Positions 1 to 6,558 of a stretch of 16,055 nt of DNA are shown in pieces. The translations under genes were made by a program, and so were the position numbers. Where the stretch lies: contig JAJYIC010000004.1 of the NCBI GenBank assembly GCA_021790295.1, positions 1 to 16,055 of the forward strand, read 5' to 3'. The stretch comes from Pseudomonadota bacterium (GTDB lineage: Bacteria > Pseudomonadota > Alphaproteobacteria > ATCC43930 > CGMCC-115725). The notes under the pieces are model-generated. The model was not told where the DNA came from. It ran no database searches and worked only from the letters and a program-made list of their open reading frames with translations. How positions within the stretch are numbered: position 1 is the first letter of the stretch; every line of letters starts with the position of its first letter.

Positions 1-441
1 GAAAAGACGCCGCTTCAAGTGGCGCCGTTTTGGCCAAGGGTCGGGAAAGAGAAGGAACACGCGGTCGACCGAGGCCTCGGGCAAAGCCTCGATGAGGAGC
101 CGCGCGTCATCCATAAAGATGCGGATATTGGCGAGGCTTTTGCGTTCGATCTCGCCAAGGAGGCGGACGACGCCCGCCTCGAATACCTCGCAGCCGATAA
201 AGCCGCTCTCCGGCTCGCGCGCGGCCAAGAGGGCGAGATGCTCGCCTCCGCCAAAACCGATTTCGAGCGCGATCCTATGCGGGAAAGCGGGGAAAAGCCT
301 TTTCGGATCGAGACTGCCCTGTGCCGGAAGGGCGAAGGCAAGGCGCGGCAGGAGCGTCTTTTTGCGCTCCTTTTGCAAGGGGCTCTGGGCGCGCCCGCGG
401 CGACGCCCGTAAACGCGCCGGCGGGGCGGATCCTCTCTCAA
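1..441 (-). CDS. trmB: tRNA (guanine-N7-)-methyltransferase, partial (C-terminus off the left edge)
   Basis: TrmB uses SAM to make m7G46 in the variable loop of tRNAs; it is cytoplasmic. The frame is open from 441 to the window edge (147 codons). The N-terminus is basic (RRRVYGRRRGR), followed by the SAM-binding segment IALEIGFGGGEHL and then the family signature FPDPWPKRRHLKRRL near residues 132-146, so the identification is firm. The C-terminal third is missing because the window ends. I chose the TTG at 441-439 because it gives the usual ~10 residues before YGRRRG and overlaps the metK stop as TTGA; no ATG or GTG is in frame close by. The Shine-Dalgarno is weak, which fits translation coupled to metK. 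MetK directly upstream makes the SAM this enzyme consumes. Confidence 0.9.
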   Translation of the reverse strand, partial: MREDPPRRRVYGRRRGRAQSPLQKERKKTLLPRLAFALPAQGSLDPKRLFPAFPHRIALEIGFGGGEHLALLAAREPESGFIGCEVFEAGVVRLLGEIERKSLANIRIFMDDARLLIEALPEASVDRVFLLFPDPWPKRRHLKRRLF

Positions 442-1607
442 GTGAAGGCGCGGGCCAACACCTCGGCGAGATCCGTCCGCTCCCAGGAAAAGCCGCCATC
501 GGCCTCGGGTTTGCGGCCAAAATGACCATAGGCTGCGGTGCGCGCGTAGATCGGTTTGTTGAGCCGCAAATGGGTGCGAATGCCGCGCGGAGAGAGATCC
601 ATCGCCTGCATCAGGATTTCCGCGAGCTTTTTCTCGTCGACCGTGCCGGTCCCAGCGGTATCGACATAAACCGAAAGAGGCTTCGAGACCCCGATCGCAT
701 AAGCAAGCTGGATCGTGCAGCGTTCGGCGAGACCGGCGGCGACGACATTCTTTGCCAGATAGCGCGCCGCATAAGCCCCGGAACGATCGACCTTGGTCGG
801 ATCCTTGCCCGAAAACGCGCCGCCGCCATGAAGCGCCGCCCCGCCATAAGTATCGACGATGATCTTGCGTCCGGTCAGCCCGGCGTCTCCATGGGGACCG
901 CCGATCACAAAGCGGCCGGTCGGGTTGACGTAGAAATGCTCTTCCTCGCACATCCACCCTTCCGGCAGGGTGTTGACGACGAAAGGACGGACGATCTCGC
1001 GCACTTCGCTTTGCTCCAGTTCGGGCGCATGCTGGGTCGATACGACGATCGCCACCGCCCGCACGGGCTTGCCGTCGGCATATTGGAGCGTCACCTGGCT
1101 TTTGGCGTCCGGCCCCAAAGAAGGCGCCCTGCCGGCATGGCGCGCCTCGGCCAAAGCGCGCAGGATCGCGTGCGCGTAAAAGATCGGCGCCGGCATCAGT
1201 TCGCGGGTTTCCGTGCAGGCATAACCGAACATCATCCCCTGGTCGCCCGCCCCTTCTTCCTTGTTGCCGCCGGCGTCGACGCCGCGGGCGATGTCGGTCG
1301 ACTGCCCGTGGATGAGGCACTTGATGGCCACTTTCTGCCAGTGAAACCCTTCCTGCTCGTAGCCGATGTCGCGAATGGCCTCGCGCGCGGCTTCGACCAT
1401 GACCTCGGGGGTGATCGAGGCCGGCCCGCGAACCTCGCCCGCAAGCACCACCCGGTTTGTCGTCGCGAGCGTCTCGACGCCGCAACGAGCCTCGGCATCG
1501 GCCTCGAGAAAGGTGTCGAGGATGGTGTCCGAGATGCGGTCGCAGACCTTGTCGGGGTGGCCTTCCGCCACCGATTCGCTGGTGAAGACGTAATCCTTCT
1601 GGGCCAA
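438..1607 (-). CDS. metK: S-adenosylmethionine synthetase
   Basis: MetK joins methionine and ATP to form SAM, the methyl donor for TrmB and the radical source for MiaB in this window. The protein is 389 aa, the normal family length. It shows the N-terminal GHPDK motif (residues 16-20), the first family signature GAGDQGMMFGYA (119-130) and the phosphate-binding signature GGGAFSGKD (261-269). The start is a TTG at 1607, with a strong purine-rich Shine-Dalgarno (GAAGGAAGGA, 1624-1615) 7 nt upstream; it gives the N-terminus MAQKDYVFTSESVAEGHPDK, as expected for the family. The stop overlaps the trmB start. A 289-bp gap with two palindromic repeats and a possible structured leader separates it from the upstream regulator, so metK-trmB may have its own promoter. 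Confidence 0.97.
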   Translation of the reverse strand: MAQKDYVFTSESVAEGHPDKVCDRISDTILDTFLEADAEARCGVETLATTNRVVLAGEVRGPASITPEVMVEAAREAIRDIGYEQEGFHWQKVAIKCLIHGQSTDIARGVDAGGNKEEGAGDQGMMFGYACTETRELMPAPIFYAHAILRALAEARHAGRAPSLGPDAKSQVTLQYADGKPVRAVAIVVSTQHAPELEQSEVREIVRPFVVNTLPEGWMCEEEHFYVNPTGRFVIGGPHGDAGLTGRKIIVDTYGGAALHGGGAFSGKDPTKVDRSGAYAARYLAKNVVAAGLAERCTIQLAYAIGVSKPLSVYVDTAGTGTVDEKKLAEILMQAMDLSPRGIRTHLRLNKPIYARTAAYGHFGRKPEADGGFSWERTDLAEVLARAFT

Positions 1608-1614
1608 GAGCGGG

Positions 1615-1624
1615 TCCTTCCTTC
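1615..1624 (-). promoter_or_regulatory. metK ribosome-binding site
   Basis: On the minus strand this reads GAAGGAAGGA and lies 7 nt before the TTG start of metK. It decides in favour of that non-ATG start: no ATG or GTG lies nearer the conserved N-terminus. Confidence 0.75.
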
Positions 1625-1642
1625 TTTCCTCGAAGCAGGCTT

Positions 1643-1669
1643 GGCGCTGCCGCGAGCGCGGTTGTCGCC
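1643..1669 (-). promoter_or_regulatory. GC-rich hairpin in the metK leader, possible regulatory RNA
   Basis: On the minus strand the segment begins GGCGACAACCGCG and ends GGCAGCGCC. Fold A pairs GGCG (1669-1666) with CGCC (1646-1643) around an inner CCGCG/CGCGG stem. Fold B pairs GCGCT (1659-1655) with AGCGC (1648-1644). The two exclude each other. The ACAAC segment next to a GC stem and a later GGC recalls the small SAM/SAH riboswitch found before metK in Rhodobacterales, but the downstream pseudoknot strand is not clearly present. A simple hairpin in GC-rich DNA is the alternative. Confidence 0.2.
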
Positions 1670-1721
1670 CTCTCTCGGCACCACCGTCAAGCGCGATCTT
1701 CGGCAGTGCGGAAGCGTGCCC

Positions 1722-1793
1722 AGTGTCCCCATTCTGAAATTCGCATGAGCTCTCTATCGGCCTCGAGGCGAATTTCAGAATCGAAAGGACACT
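1722..1793. repeat. palindromic unit A (~72 bp interrupted inverted repeat)
   Basis: The inner arms ATTCTGAAATTCGC (1731-1744) and GCGAATTTCAGAAT (1768-1781) are perfect 14-bp complements around a 23-nt centre. The outer arms AGTGTCC (1722-1728) and GGACACT (1787-1793) are perfect 7-bp complements, offset by 2 and 5 unpaired bases. The unit could form a long hairpin in either strand. Its ends (AGTGT...ACACT) and inner borders (TTCGC/GCGAA) match unit B, so both look like members of one repeat family. It could be a MITE or REP-like element; no transposase and no clear target-site duplication is visible. No T-run follows, so an intrinsic terminator is unlikely. Confidence 0.8.
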
Positions 1794-1812
1794 AGCAAAC
1801 TATGGATTTCTC

Positions 1813-1882
1813 GTGTCGTGGTTTCGAAGTTCGCCTGGAGCCTGATATCCGGCGATTTTGCGAACTTCGAAACCACTACACT
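1813..1882. repeat. palindromic unit B (~70 bp inverted repeat)
   Basis: The arms GTGGTTTCGAAGTTCGC (1818-1834) and GCGAACTTCGAAACCAC (1860-1876) are perfect 17-bp complements with a 25-nt centre. Past one mismatch (1817/1877) pairing continues to 1813/1881, giving about 21 pairs. On the minus strand the unit opens with AGTGT and closes with GACAC, like unit A, and has almost the same length. It begins 14 bp after the stop codon of the XRE regulator. The arm contains the palindrome TTCGAA. It may be a mobile repeat or a processing or insulating hairpin between the regulator and metK. Confidence 0.8.
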
Positions 1883-1896
1883 GGCGAGCGATTCCC

Positions 1897-2361
1897 TTAT
1901 TTCGTCTCCGCCCTCTCTCCGCCCGTCGCCAACGCCTTGGCGAGTTCGAACAGGCGCCGGCGCACGAGCGGGTCGTCGATCCGGTAATAGGAACCGACGA
2001 GTTCGACCGTCTCGCGCCGGCGCAAGGGGTCGGACTCGAAGGCTTCGGCCGGAGACTCGGAAAATCCGCCGGCAATCGCGGGCGCGCGCACCGGATCCAT
2101 GTCGTCGAAAAAAAACGACACCGGAACATCGAGCACCCGCGACAGGTCATGCAGGCGGCTGGCGCCGATGCGGTTCGCGCCGCGCTCGTATTTTTGCACC
2201 TGCTGAAAGGTGAGGCCGATCGCCTCGCCAAGCTTTTCCTGGCTGAGGCCCAGCATGTTCCGGCGCAATCGCACCCGCGAGCCGACATGCACGTCGATCG
2301 GGTTCGGTTCTCCGCCTCTGCGGCGGCCGGGTCGCCTTATCGTCTCCTGCGTGGACATCAT
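1897..2361 (-). CDS. XRE/Cro-CI family transcriptional regulator, PhrR-like
   Basis: This is a 154-aa DNA-binding protein with one helix-turn-helix domain at about residues 26-85 (VGSRVRLRRNMLGLSQEKLGEAIGLT... QVQKYERGANRIGASRL), then VPVSFFFDDM, a hallmark of this alphaproteobacterial XRE group. The acidic C-terminal half (90-154) has no recognised domain. By position after lnt and before metK it resembles PhrR of Sinorhizobium, a pH-responsive regulator described downstream of the lnt homologue actA; that link is inference from neighbourhood and fold. Two adjacent ATGs (2361 and 2358) are possible starts, with GGAGG about 10-13 nt upstream. The regulated genes are unknown; metK and its own promoter are reasonable candidates. 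The stop is TAA at 1897. Confidence 0.88.
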   Translation of the reverse strand: MMSTQETIRRPGRRRGGEPNPIDVHVGSRVRLRRNMLGLSQEKLGEAIGLTFQQVQKYERGANRIGASRLHDLSRVLDVPVSFFFDDMDPVRAPAIAGGFSESPAEAFESDPLRRRETVELVGSYYRIDDPLVRRRLFELAKALATGGERAETK

Positions 2362-2428
2362 TTCTCGTTCGCCTCCGCAAAGGCATTGTTATCCGTCAAT
2401 CGCCTTTACCGCTCGACCGTCCCGCGCC

Positions 2429-2457
2429 CAAATATATCGGACGATCAATCCTGCCAA
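2429..2457 (-). promoter_or_regulatory. candidate sigma-70 promoter for the XRE regulator
   Basis: On the minus strand a TTGGCA (2457-2452, five of six matches to TTGACA) is followed after 17 nt by TATTTG (2434-2429), or after 15 nt by TATATT (2436-2431). It lies about 70 nt upstream of the start codons, in the AT-richest part of the 130-bp gap after lnt. Just upstream, CGGCG/CGCCG arms followed by TGCTTTT (2475-2456) could be a weak terminator for the lnt operon, overlapping the -35 box. Confidence 0.4.
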
Positions 2458-2491
2458 AAGCACGGCGCCGCGCCGCCTCGGCCGGCCTCCC

Positions 2492-4117
2492 TCAACCGAT
2501 CTTCAAGGCTACAGCAAAGATGGCGACGAAGAGGAGCGCGAAAAAGATCCAATCCCCGGCGCGCTCGTAAAGCGTACGCGGCCCCGGCGCCGGCAGCACA
2601 AAATCGACATACCCGATGGCGTCGAGATCGGTGTGGGTCAAGACCCGCCCCGAAGCGTCGACCACGCCGCTGATGCCGTTGTTGGCCACCCGCACGAGCG
2701 GCAGGCCTTCTTCGACCGAACGCGCGCGCGCCATCTCGAAACTCTGATAAGGCCCGGAGCTTTTCCCGTACCAGGCGTCGTTGCTGATGGCGAGGAGCCA
2801 GTCGGGGCGCGCGTTCTCATCGACCACCGCTCCCGGAAAGATCGCCTCGTAACAGATGAGCGGGGCAAAAGGAGGAAGCCCCGGCAAGGCGATTGTGCGC
2901 CGGCCTTTCCCGGGCGAAAGATCGACGCTTCCCGCGGTGATCTTTTTCAGCGGCAAAAAACGCAAATAACGGTGGAAGGGCACGTATTCGCCGAAAGGCA
3001 CGAGGTGAACCTTGTCGTAATGGGCGAGGATCTTGCCCTTGCCGTCAATCGCTTCGAGGCTGTTCCAGAAGTGCCGCGGCGGCGCCGGCGGCCGGTCCGT
3101 GCGGATGGCGCCGGTAAGGAGAACCCCTCCTTTCGGCGCGACCGCGGCGAGCGCTTTTCTTTCCGCCGGATCGCGCCGTAAAGGGATGGTCACGGCCGCT
3201 TCAGGCCAGATGATCGCGGCCGGCCTGTGGCGCGAAGGCTCGGCGCTCAATTGCAAAAGGCGCCGCAGGTTCGCCTCGAACCGCGCCGAATCCCATTTGA
3301 GCGATTGCGGGATCGACGGCTGCACGAGGCGCAGCCGGGTGTTCGTGTAAACCGTCGGCGACGCTTCGAGGCGGAGCGCCCCCAACGCCGCCGGCAGGAG
3401 GATCAGCGCCAGGCTGGCGATCGCCGGCGCTGAGCGCCGCGCGCGCGACATCGGCGCCAAAGAGGGCGCGCCGAGAAGCGCTGGCAGGGAGGCCGCCAGA
3501 ACGGTGATAAAGCTGAGCCCATAAATGCCGATAAAAGCGACACTTTGAAGGAGGGCGAGAGAGCCCGGAAAACCGCCCGCCCAGACATAGCCGATGAGGT
3601 TCCAGGGAAGCCCGGTGAAGGCGTGGCCGCGAACCCATTCGAGGCCCGACCACAACACCGCAAAGGCGAGAACCCGCGCCGCCGGCGGCAGGCCGAAGCG
3701 GGTTCGCAAGAAATGCGCGGCCCATAAACAAAGGCCGCTATAAAGCGCCATAGCCGCAGGCAAGCCGGCGGCGGCGAAAGGCAGAAGCCACCAGAAGCGG
3801 GCGATATCGACAAAAAGCGCCGCCGCGACCCAATACATCCCGGCAAGAAAAAAGCCGAACCCGAAAAGAAAACCGAGCCCGAACGACGCCCACCCTCCCT
3901 CGCTTCCCTCTTCGAGCCACAAAAGTCCGGGGAAGGCGATAAAGACGAGAGGCACGAGATCGATCGGCGACAGCGCCGCCGCGGCGCAGACGCCGAGAAG
4001 AAAGGCAAGGCCGGCGCGCTTTTTCCCTTTGAGCCGCGCCACCTCCTGCGCCAGCCGGCAGACCGGGGTTTCGACGCGCGCACCGGGCGCAACGCGAAAA
4101 AGGGAAGCCTCAGGCAT
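2492..4117 (-). CDS. lnt: apolipoprotein N-acyltransferase
   Basis: Lnt moves an acyl chain from a phospholipid to the N-terminal cysteine of lipoproteins, the last step of lipoprotein maturation, at the periplasmic face of the inner membrane. The product is 541 aa. Hydrophobic segments fill residues 35-250 and a last membrane helix lies at 523-540. A nitrilase-type domain between them carries the catalytic triad: E306 in WPEAAV, K369 in YDKVHLVPFGEY and C422 in ICYEAIF. I chose the ATG at 4117, which overlaps the corC stop by 8 bp and has AAGGAG upstream; a GTG at 4153 would add 12 basic residues and has no ribosome site. The rhizobial homologue is actA, named for acid tolerance. It is the last gene of the miaB-phoH-ybeY-corC-lnt series. 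Confidence 0.96.
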   Translation of the reverse strand: MPEASLFRVAPGARVETPVCRLAQEVARLKGKKRAGLAFLLGVCAAAALSPIDLVPLVFIAFPGLLWLEEGSEGGWASFGLGFLFGFGFFLAGMYWVAAALFVDIARFWWLLPFAAAGLPAAMALYSGLCLWAAHFLRTRFGLPPAARVLAFAVLWSGLEWVRGHAFTGLPWNLIGYVWAGGFPGSLALLQSVAFIGIYGLSFITVLAASLPALLGAPSLAPMSRARRSAPAIASLALILLPAALGALRLEASPTVYTNTRLRLVQPSIPQSLKWDSARFEANLRRLLQLSAEPSRHRPAAIIWPEAAVTIPLRRDPAERKALAAVAPKGGVLLTGAIRTDRPPAPPRHFWNSLEAIDGKGKILAHYDKVHLVPFGEYVPFHRYLRFLPLKKITAGSVDLSPGKGRRTIALPGLPPFAPLICYEAIFPGAVVDENARPDWLLAISNDAWYGKSSGPYQSFEMARARSVEEGLPLVRVANNGISGVVDASGRVLTHTDLDAIGYVDFVLPAPGPRTLYERAGDWIFFALLFVAIFAVALKIG

Positions 4118-5021
4118 CGCCCGCCGAATTCTCCTTTTCCGCTTTTTCCGCACCGCGGACGCGCAACCTTTTGACCCGGCGGGGGTCGCCGTCCAGGACC
4201 TCGAATTCGATCCCGCTCGGATGGGCGATGACCTCGCCGCGCCGCGGCACGCGGCCGGCGAGGATCGAGACGAGACCGCCCAGGGTTTCGACCTCGCCTT
4301 CCCCTTCGACGGGTCGGAGCCTTATCCCGCGCCGATTTTCGAGTTCTTCGATCGGGGTGCGCGCATCGGCGATCAAGGATCCGTCCGCCCTTTCGATCAA
4401 CCGCGGGCCTCCAGCGCGATCGTGTTCGTCCTCGATCTCGCCGACGATTTCCTCGATCAGGTCTTCGATCGTCACGAGCCCGTCGATGCCGCCGAACTCG
4501 TCGACCACCATGGCGATATGCGTGCGCGCCTGGCGCATCTGGACGAGAAGGTCGAGGATCGGCAAAGAGGGAGCGACCAGAAGAACCTCGCGCAGGATGC
4601 CGACGACCTTCTCCTCCGCCCCATCCGCCGTCAGAGCGAGGACGTCCTTGACATGGATGAAACCGATGACGCCGTCGAGCGTCTCGCGATAGATCGGAAC
4701 CCGCGAATGACGGTGTTCGACCACTTGCCGCACGACCTCGCCGAGAGGGGTTTCGAGATCGAGGGCGAAAATATCGACCCGCGGCACCATGACGTCGCCG
4801 GCCGCCCGTTCGTGAAGCTTGCGGATGTTCTCGATCAGCAAGCGCTCGTCGGCGGTCAGCCGGTGAGCGCCTTCCTCGCCCGCGGCGTTTCCGCCCGCCG
4901 CAAGAGGAGGCGCCTCCTCTTCGCGCCGATCGAGCATGCGCTGCAGGAATGCGCGCAGGCGCGCGAAAGAGGGATCGCCGCCCGGCGCGCCGCTTTTGAG
5001 GGGAGGCTCGCTCGCGCTCAT
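4110..5021 (-). CDS. corC: CBS-pair and CorC/HlyC-domain protein (YbeX/CorC family)
   Basis: The protein is 303 aa and soluble, lacking the N-terminal DUF21 membrane domain of the longer relatives. Two CBS repeats lie at about residues 76-135 (AAGDVMVPRVDIFALD...) and 145-200, with the conserved block VVDEFGGIDGLVTIEDLIEE (172-191). A CorC_HlyC transporter-associated domain follows at about 208-290. Family members have been linked to Mg2+/Co2+ efflux and, for YbeX in E. coli, to ribosome and rRNA metabolism; the exact role is unsettled. The ATG at 5021 overlaps the ybeY stop as ATGA. A longer open frame upstream in the same phase is only the antisense-like shadow of ybeY and is not used. Confidence 0.93.
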   Translation of the reverse strand: MSASEPPLKSGAPGGDPSFARLRAFLQRMLDRREEEAPPLAAGGNAAGEEGAHRLTADERLLIENIRKLHERAAGDVMVPRVDIFALDLETPLGEVVRQVVEHRHSRVPIYRETLDGVIGFIHVKDVLALTADGAEEKVVGILREVLLVAPSLPILDLLVQMRQARTHIAMVVDEFGGIDGLVTIEDLIEEIVGEIEDEHDRAGGPRLIERADGSLIADARTPIEELENRRGIRLRPVEGEGEVETLGGLVSILAGRVPRRGEVIAHPSGIEFEVLDGDPRRVKRLRVRGAEKAEKENSAGDA

Positions 5022-5554
5022 GTGCCCTCGCTCGGGGCTCTCTTCGTTGACATGGTGTCGCGATAGGGGTCCGGCACCCCCAACTCCCCCAGAATCGAGG
5101 TTTCGAACGCCTCCATCGCCGAAGCTTGCGGCTCCTTTTCGTGGTCGAAACCGAGGAGATGAAGTACGCCATGCACGACGAGATGGCGAAGATGGTCGGC
5201 GAGAGGTTTTTCCTGCTCCTCGGCTTCGCGTAGCGCGGTCTCGAAAGCAAGGACGACGTCGCCGAGAAGAAGGGGCGATTGCGCAGGCGAAGAGAGCGAC
5301 TGCCCCGCCGCGAAAGAGAGCACGTTGGTCGCACCCTCCCGGCCCCGGTAACGCCGGTTGAGACGGGCCTGAAAGGCGTCGTCTGCAAGCGTCACCGCAA
5401 GTTCGACAGGGCGCCCCTCTAAAAGGCCGCTCGTCTTGCCGGCGCGCCTCAAGGCGAGCCGGGCCGCCTGCCGCGCGAGGCCGCGCACGCCGGGGCAGTT
5501 CCTCCTCCATAAAGGCGAAGAGAGCGCAACATCGACCGCAACGGGGCCCGTCAC
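5018..5554 (-). CDS. ybeY: endoribonuclease YbeY (rRNA maturation factor)
   Basis: YbeY is a zinc-dependent RNase needed for 3'-end maturation of 16S rRNA and for ribosome quality control. The 178-aa product has the family motif H-x3-H-x5-H as HGVLHLLGFDH (residues 128-138; ligands H128, H132, H138), preceded by the conserved NVLSF (77-81). The start is GTG at 5554, overlapping the phoH stop as GTGA; the stop overlaps the corC start as ATGA. It sits between phoH and corC exactly as in E. coli, where YbeZ (PhoH) is a partner of YbeY. Confidence 0.95.
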   Translation of the reverse strand: MTGPVAVDVALSSPLWRRNCPGVRGLARQAARLALRRAGKTSGLLEGRPVELAVTLADDAFQARLNRRYRGREGATNVLSFAAGQSLSSPAQSPLLLGDVVLAFETALREAEEQEKPLADHLRHLVVHGVLHLLGFDHEKEPQASAMEAFETSILGELGVPDPYRDTMSTKRAPSEGT

Positions 5555-6558
5555 GATTTTGTCCTTTGCGCGGCGCGAGCCTCATAGGCGCGCACGATGT
5601 CGGCCACGAGCCGGTGGCGGACGACGTCCTTCTCGCTCAAGGTTATCGTTTGAACGCCTTCGATCCGGGCGAGCGTTTCGAGGGCGTCGACGAGACCCGA
5701 GCGCGTGCCCGCCGGAAGATCGGGCTGGGTGAGGTCGCCCGTCACCACCATCCGCGAGCCTTCGCCGAGACGGGTCAAAAACATCTTCATCTGCACGGGG
5801 GTCGTGTTCTGCGCCTCGTCGAGAACGATAAAGGCGTGGGAAAGCGTGCGCCCGCGCATAAAGGCGATCGGCGCCACCTCGATCTCGCCGCTGCCGAGCC
5901 GGCGCGCCAGCTGGTCGGCCGGGAGCATGTCGTGAAGGGCGTCGAAAATCGGCCGCAAAAAGGGGTCCACCTTGTCGCGCAAATCGCCGGGAAGGAAACC
6001 GAGCCTTTCTCCCGCCTCGACCGCCGGGCGCGAGAGGACGATGCGGTCGACGCGCCCACTGAGCAAAAGGTCGACCCCGGCGGCAACTGCAAGATAGGTC
6101 TTGCCGGTTCCGGCGGGACCCAAAGAGAAGACCAGTTCGTTCTCGCGCAAGGCCTTGACATAAAGGGCCTGGCCCGCGGTGCGCGGGGTGATGCGCCGTT
6201 TGCGGGTGCGGAAAGAGGCCTCTTCCCGCCACAAGCTGAGGGTCCCGTCCGCGAGTTCGGCTTCGGCCAAGCGAATGACCGCCTCGACCGCCGCGTCATC
6301 GACCTCCTGGCCGCCTTTCAGCCTTTCATAAAGACGCGAGAGCGCGAGGTGGGCGGCCTGCGTCGCCGAAGCGGAGCCGGAAATCGTCAGGCGGTTCCCG
6401 CGCGTCGCAAGGGCGACGCCGAGTTGGCGTTCGATGCGATCGAGATGGCGGTCGCGTTCGCCGTAAAGCTGCGGCAAAAGCAGATTGTCGTCGAATTCGA
6501 GCTGCCTTTTGCCGGGCTCGGAGTCGGTGGCCAGGATCGCCGGGGAAAGCGCCGTCAT
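5551..6558 (-). CDS. phoH: PhoH-like ATPase (YbeZ family)
   Basis: This 335-aa cytoplasmic P-loop protein has a short N-terminal KH/R3H-like region (about 15-85) followed by the PhoH NTPase core. Walker A is GPAGTGKT (147-154) and Walker B is FIVLDEAQNTT (243-253). VTGDLTQPDLP (272-282) matches the sensor region of the family. PhoH/YbeZ proteins are proposed RNA helicase-like partners of YbeY in rRNA processing. The name refers to phosphate-starvation control in E. coli, for which I see no sign here. The ATG at 6558 overlaps the miaB stop (ATGA) and the stop overlaps the ybeY start (GTGA). Confidence 0.95.
   Translation of the reverse strand: MTALSPAILATDSEPGKRQLEFDDNLLLPQLYGERDRHLDRIERQLGVALATRGNRLTISGSASATQAAHLALSRLYERLKGGQEVDDAAVEAVIRLAEAELADGTLSLWREEASFRTRKRRITPRTAGQALYVKALRENELVFSLGPAGTGKTYLAVAAGVDLLLSGRVDRIVLSRPAVEAGERLGFLPGDLRDKVDPFLRPIFDALHDMLPADQLARRLGSGEIEVAPIAFMRGRTLSHAFIVLDEAQNTTPVQMKMFLTRLGEGSRMVVTGDLTQPDLPAGTRSGLVDALETLARIEGVQTITLSEKDVVRHRLVADIVRAYEARAAQRTKS

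Larger units (their letters stand above)
1608..1896. other. intergenic region between the XRE regulator and metK
   Basis: This 289-bp gap is the longest non-coding stretch in the window. From the regulator side (1896) it holds 14 bp of ordinary sequence, palindromic unit B (1813-1882), a 19-bp spacer, palindromic unit A (1722-1793), then about 114 bp of metK leader with a GC hairpin and the Shine-Dalgarno. A TTGACG on the minus strand (1690-1685) could be a -35 element, but no good -10 lies 16-18 nt downstream, so I do not call a promoter. Short frames that cross the palindromes look spurious. Confidence 0.7.

Noticed and set aside
1685..1690. TTGACG as the -35 of a metK promoter
   Set aside because: No acceptable -10 hexamer lies 16-18 nt downstream.
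321..1748. 475-codon plus-strand frame antisense to metK
   Set aside because: No recognisable motif and opposite to an unmistakable metK; codon-bias artefact.
1722..1882. The palindromes as classical intrinsic terminators
   Set aside because: Neither is followed by a T-run on the minus strand, and both are symmetrical AT/GC-mixed repeats rather than short GC stems.
1800..2288. Minus-strand frame overlapping the XRE regulator and running into palindromic unit B
   Set aside because: Ser/Arg-rich frame out of phase with the clear HTH gene; its tail is translated palindrome.
5022..5585. Fused ybeY-corC-length single frame
   Set aside because: The upstream part is out of phase with ybeY and lacks its motifs; the true genes are separate with an ATGA overlap.
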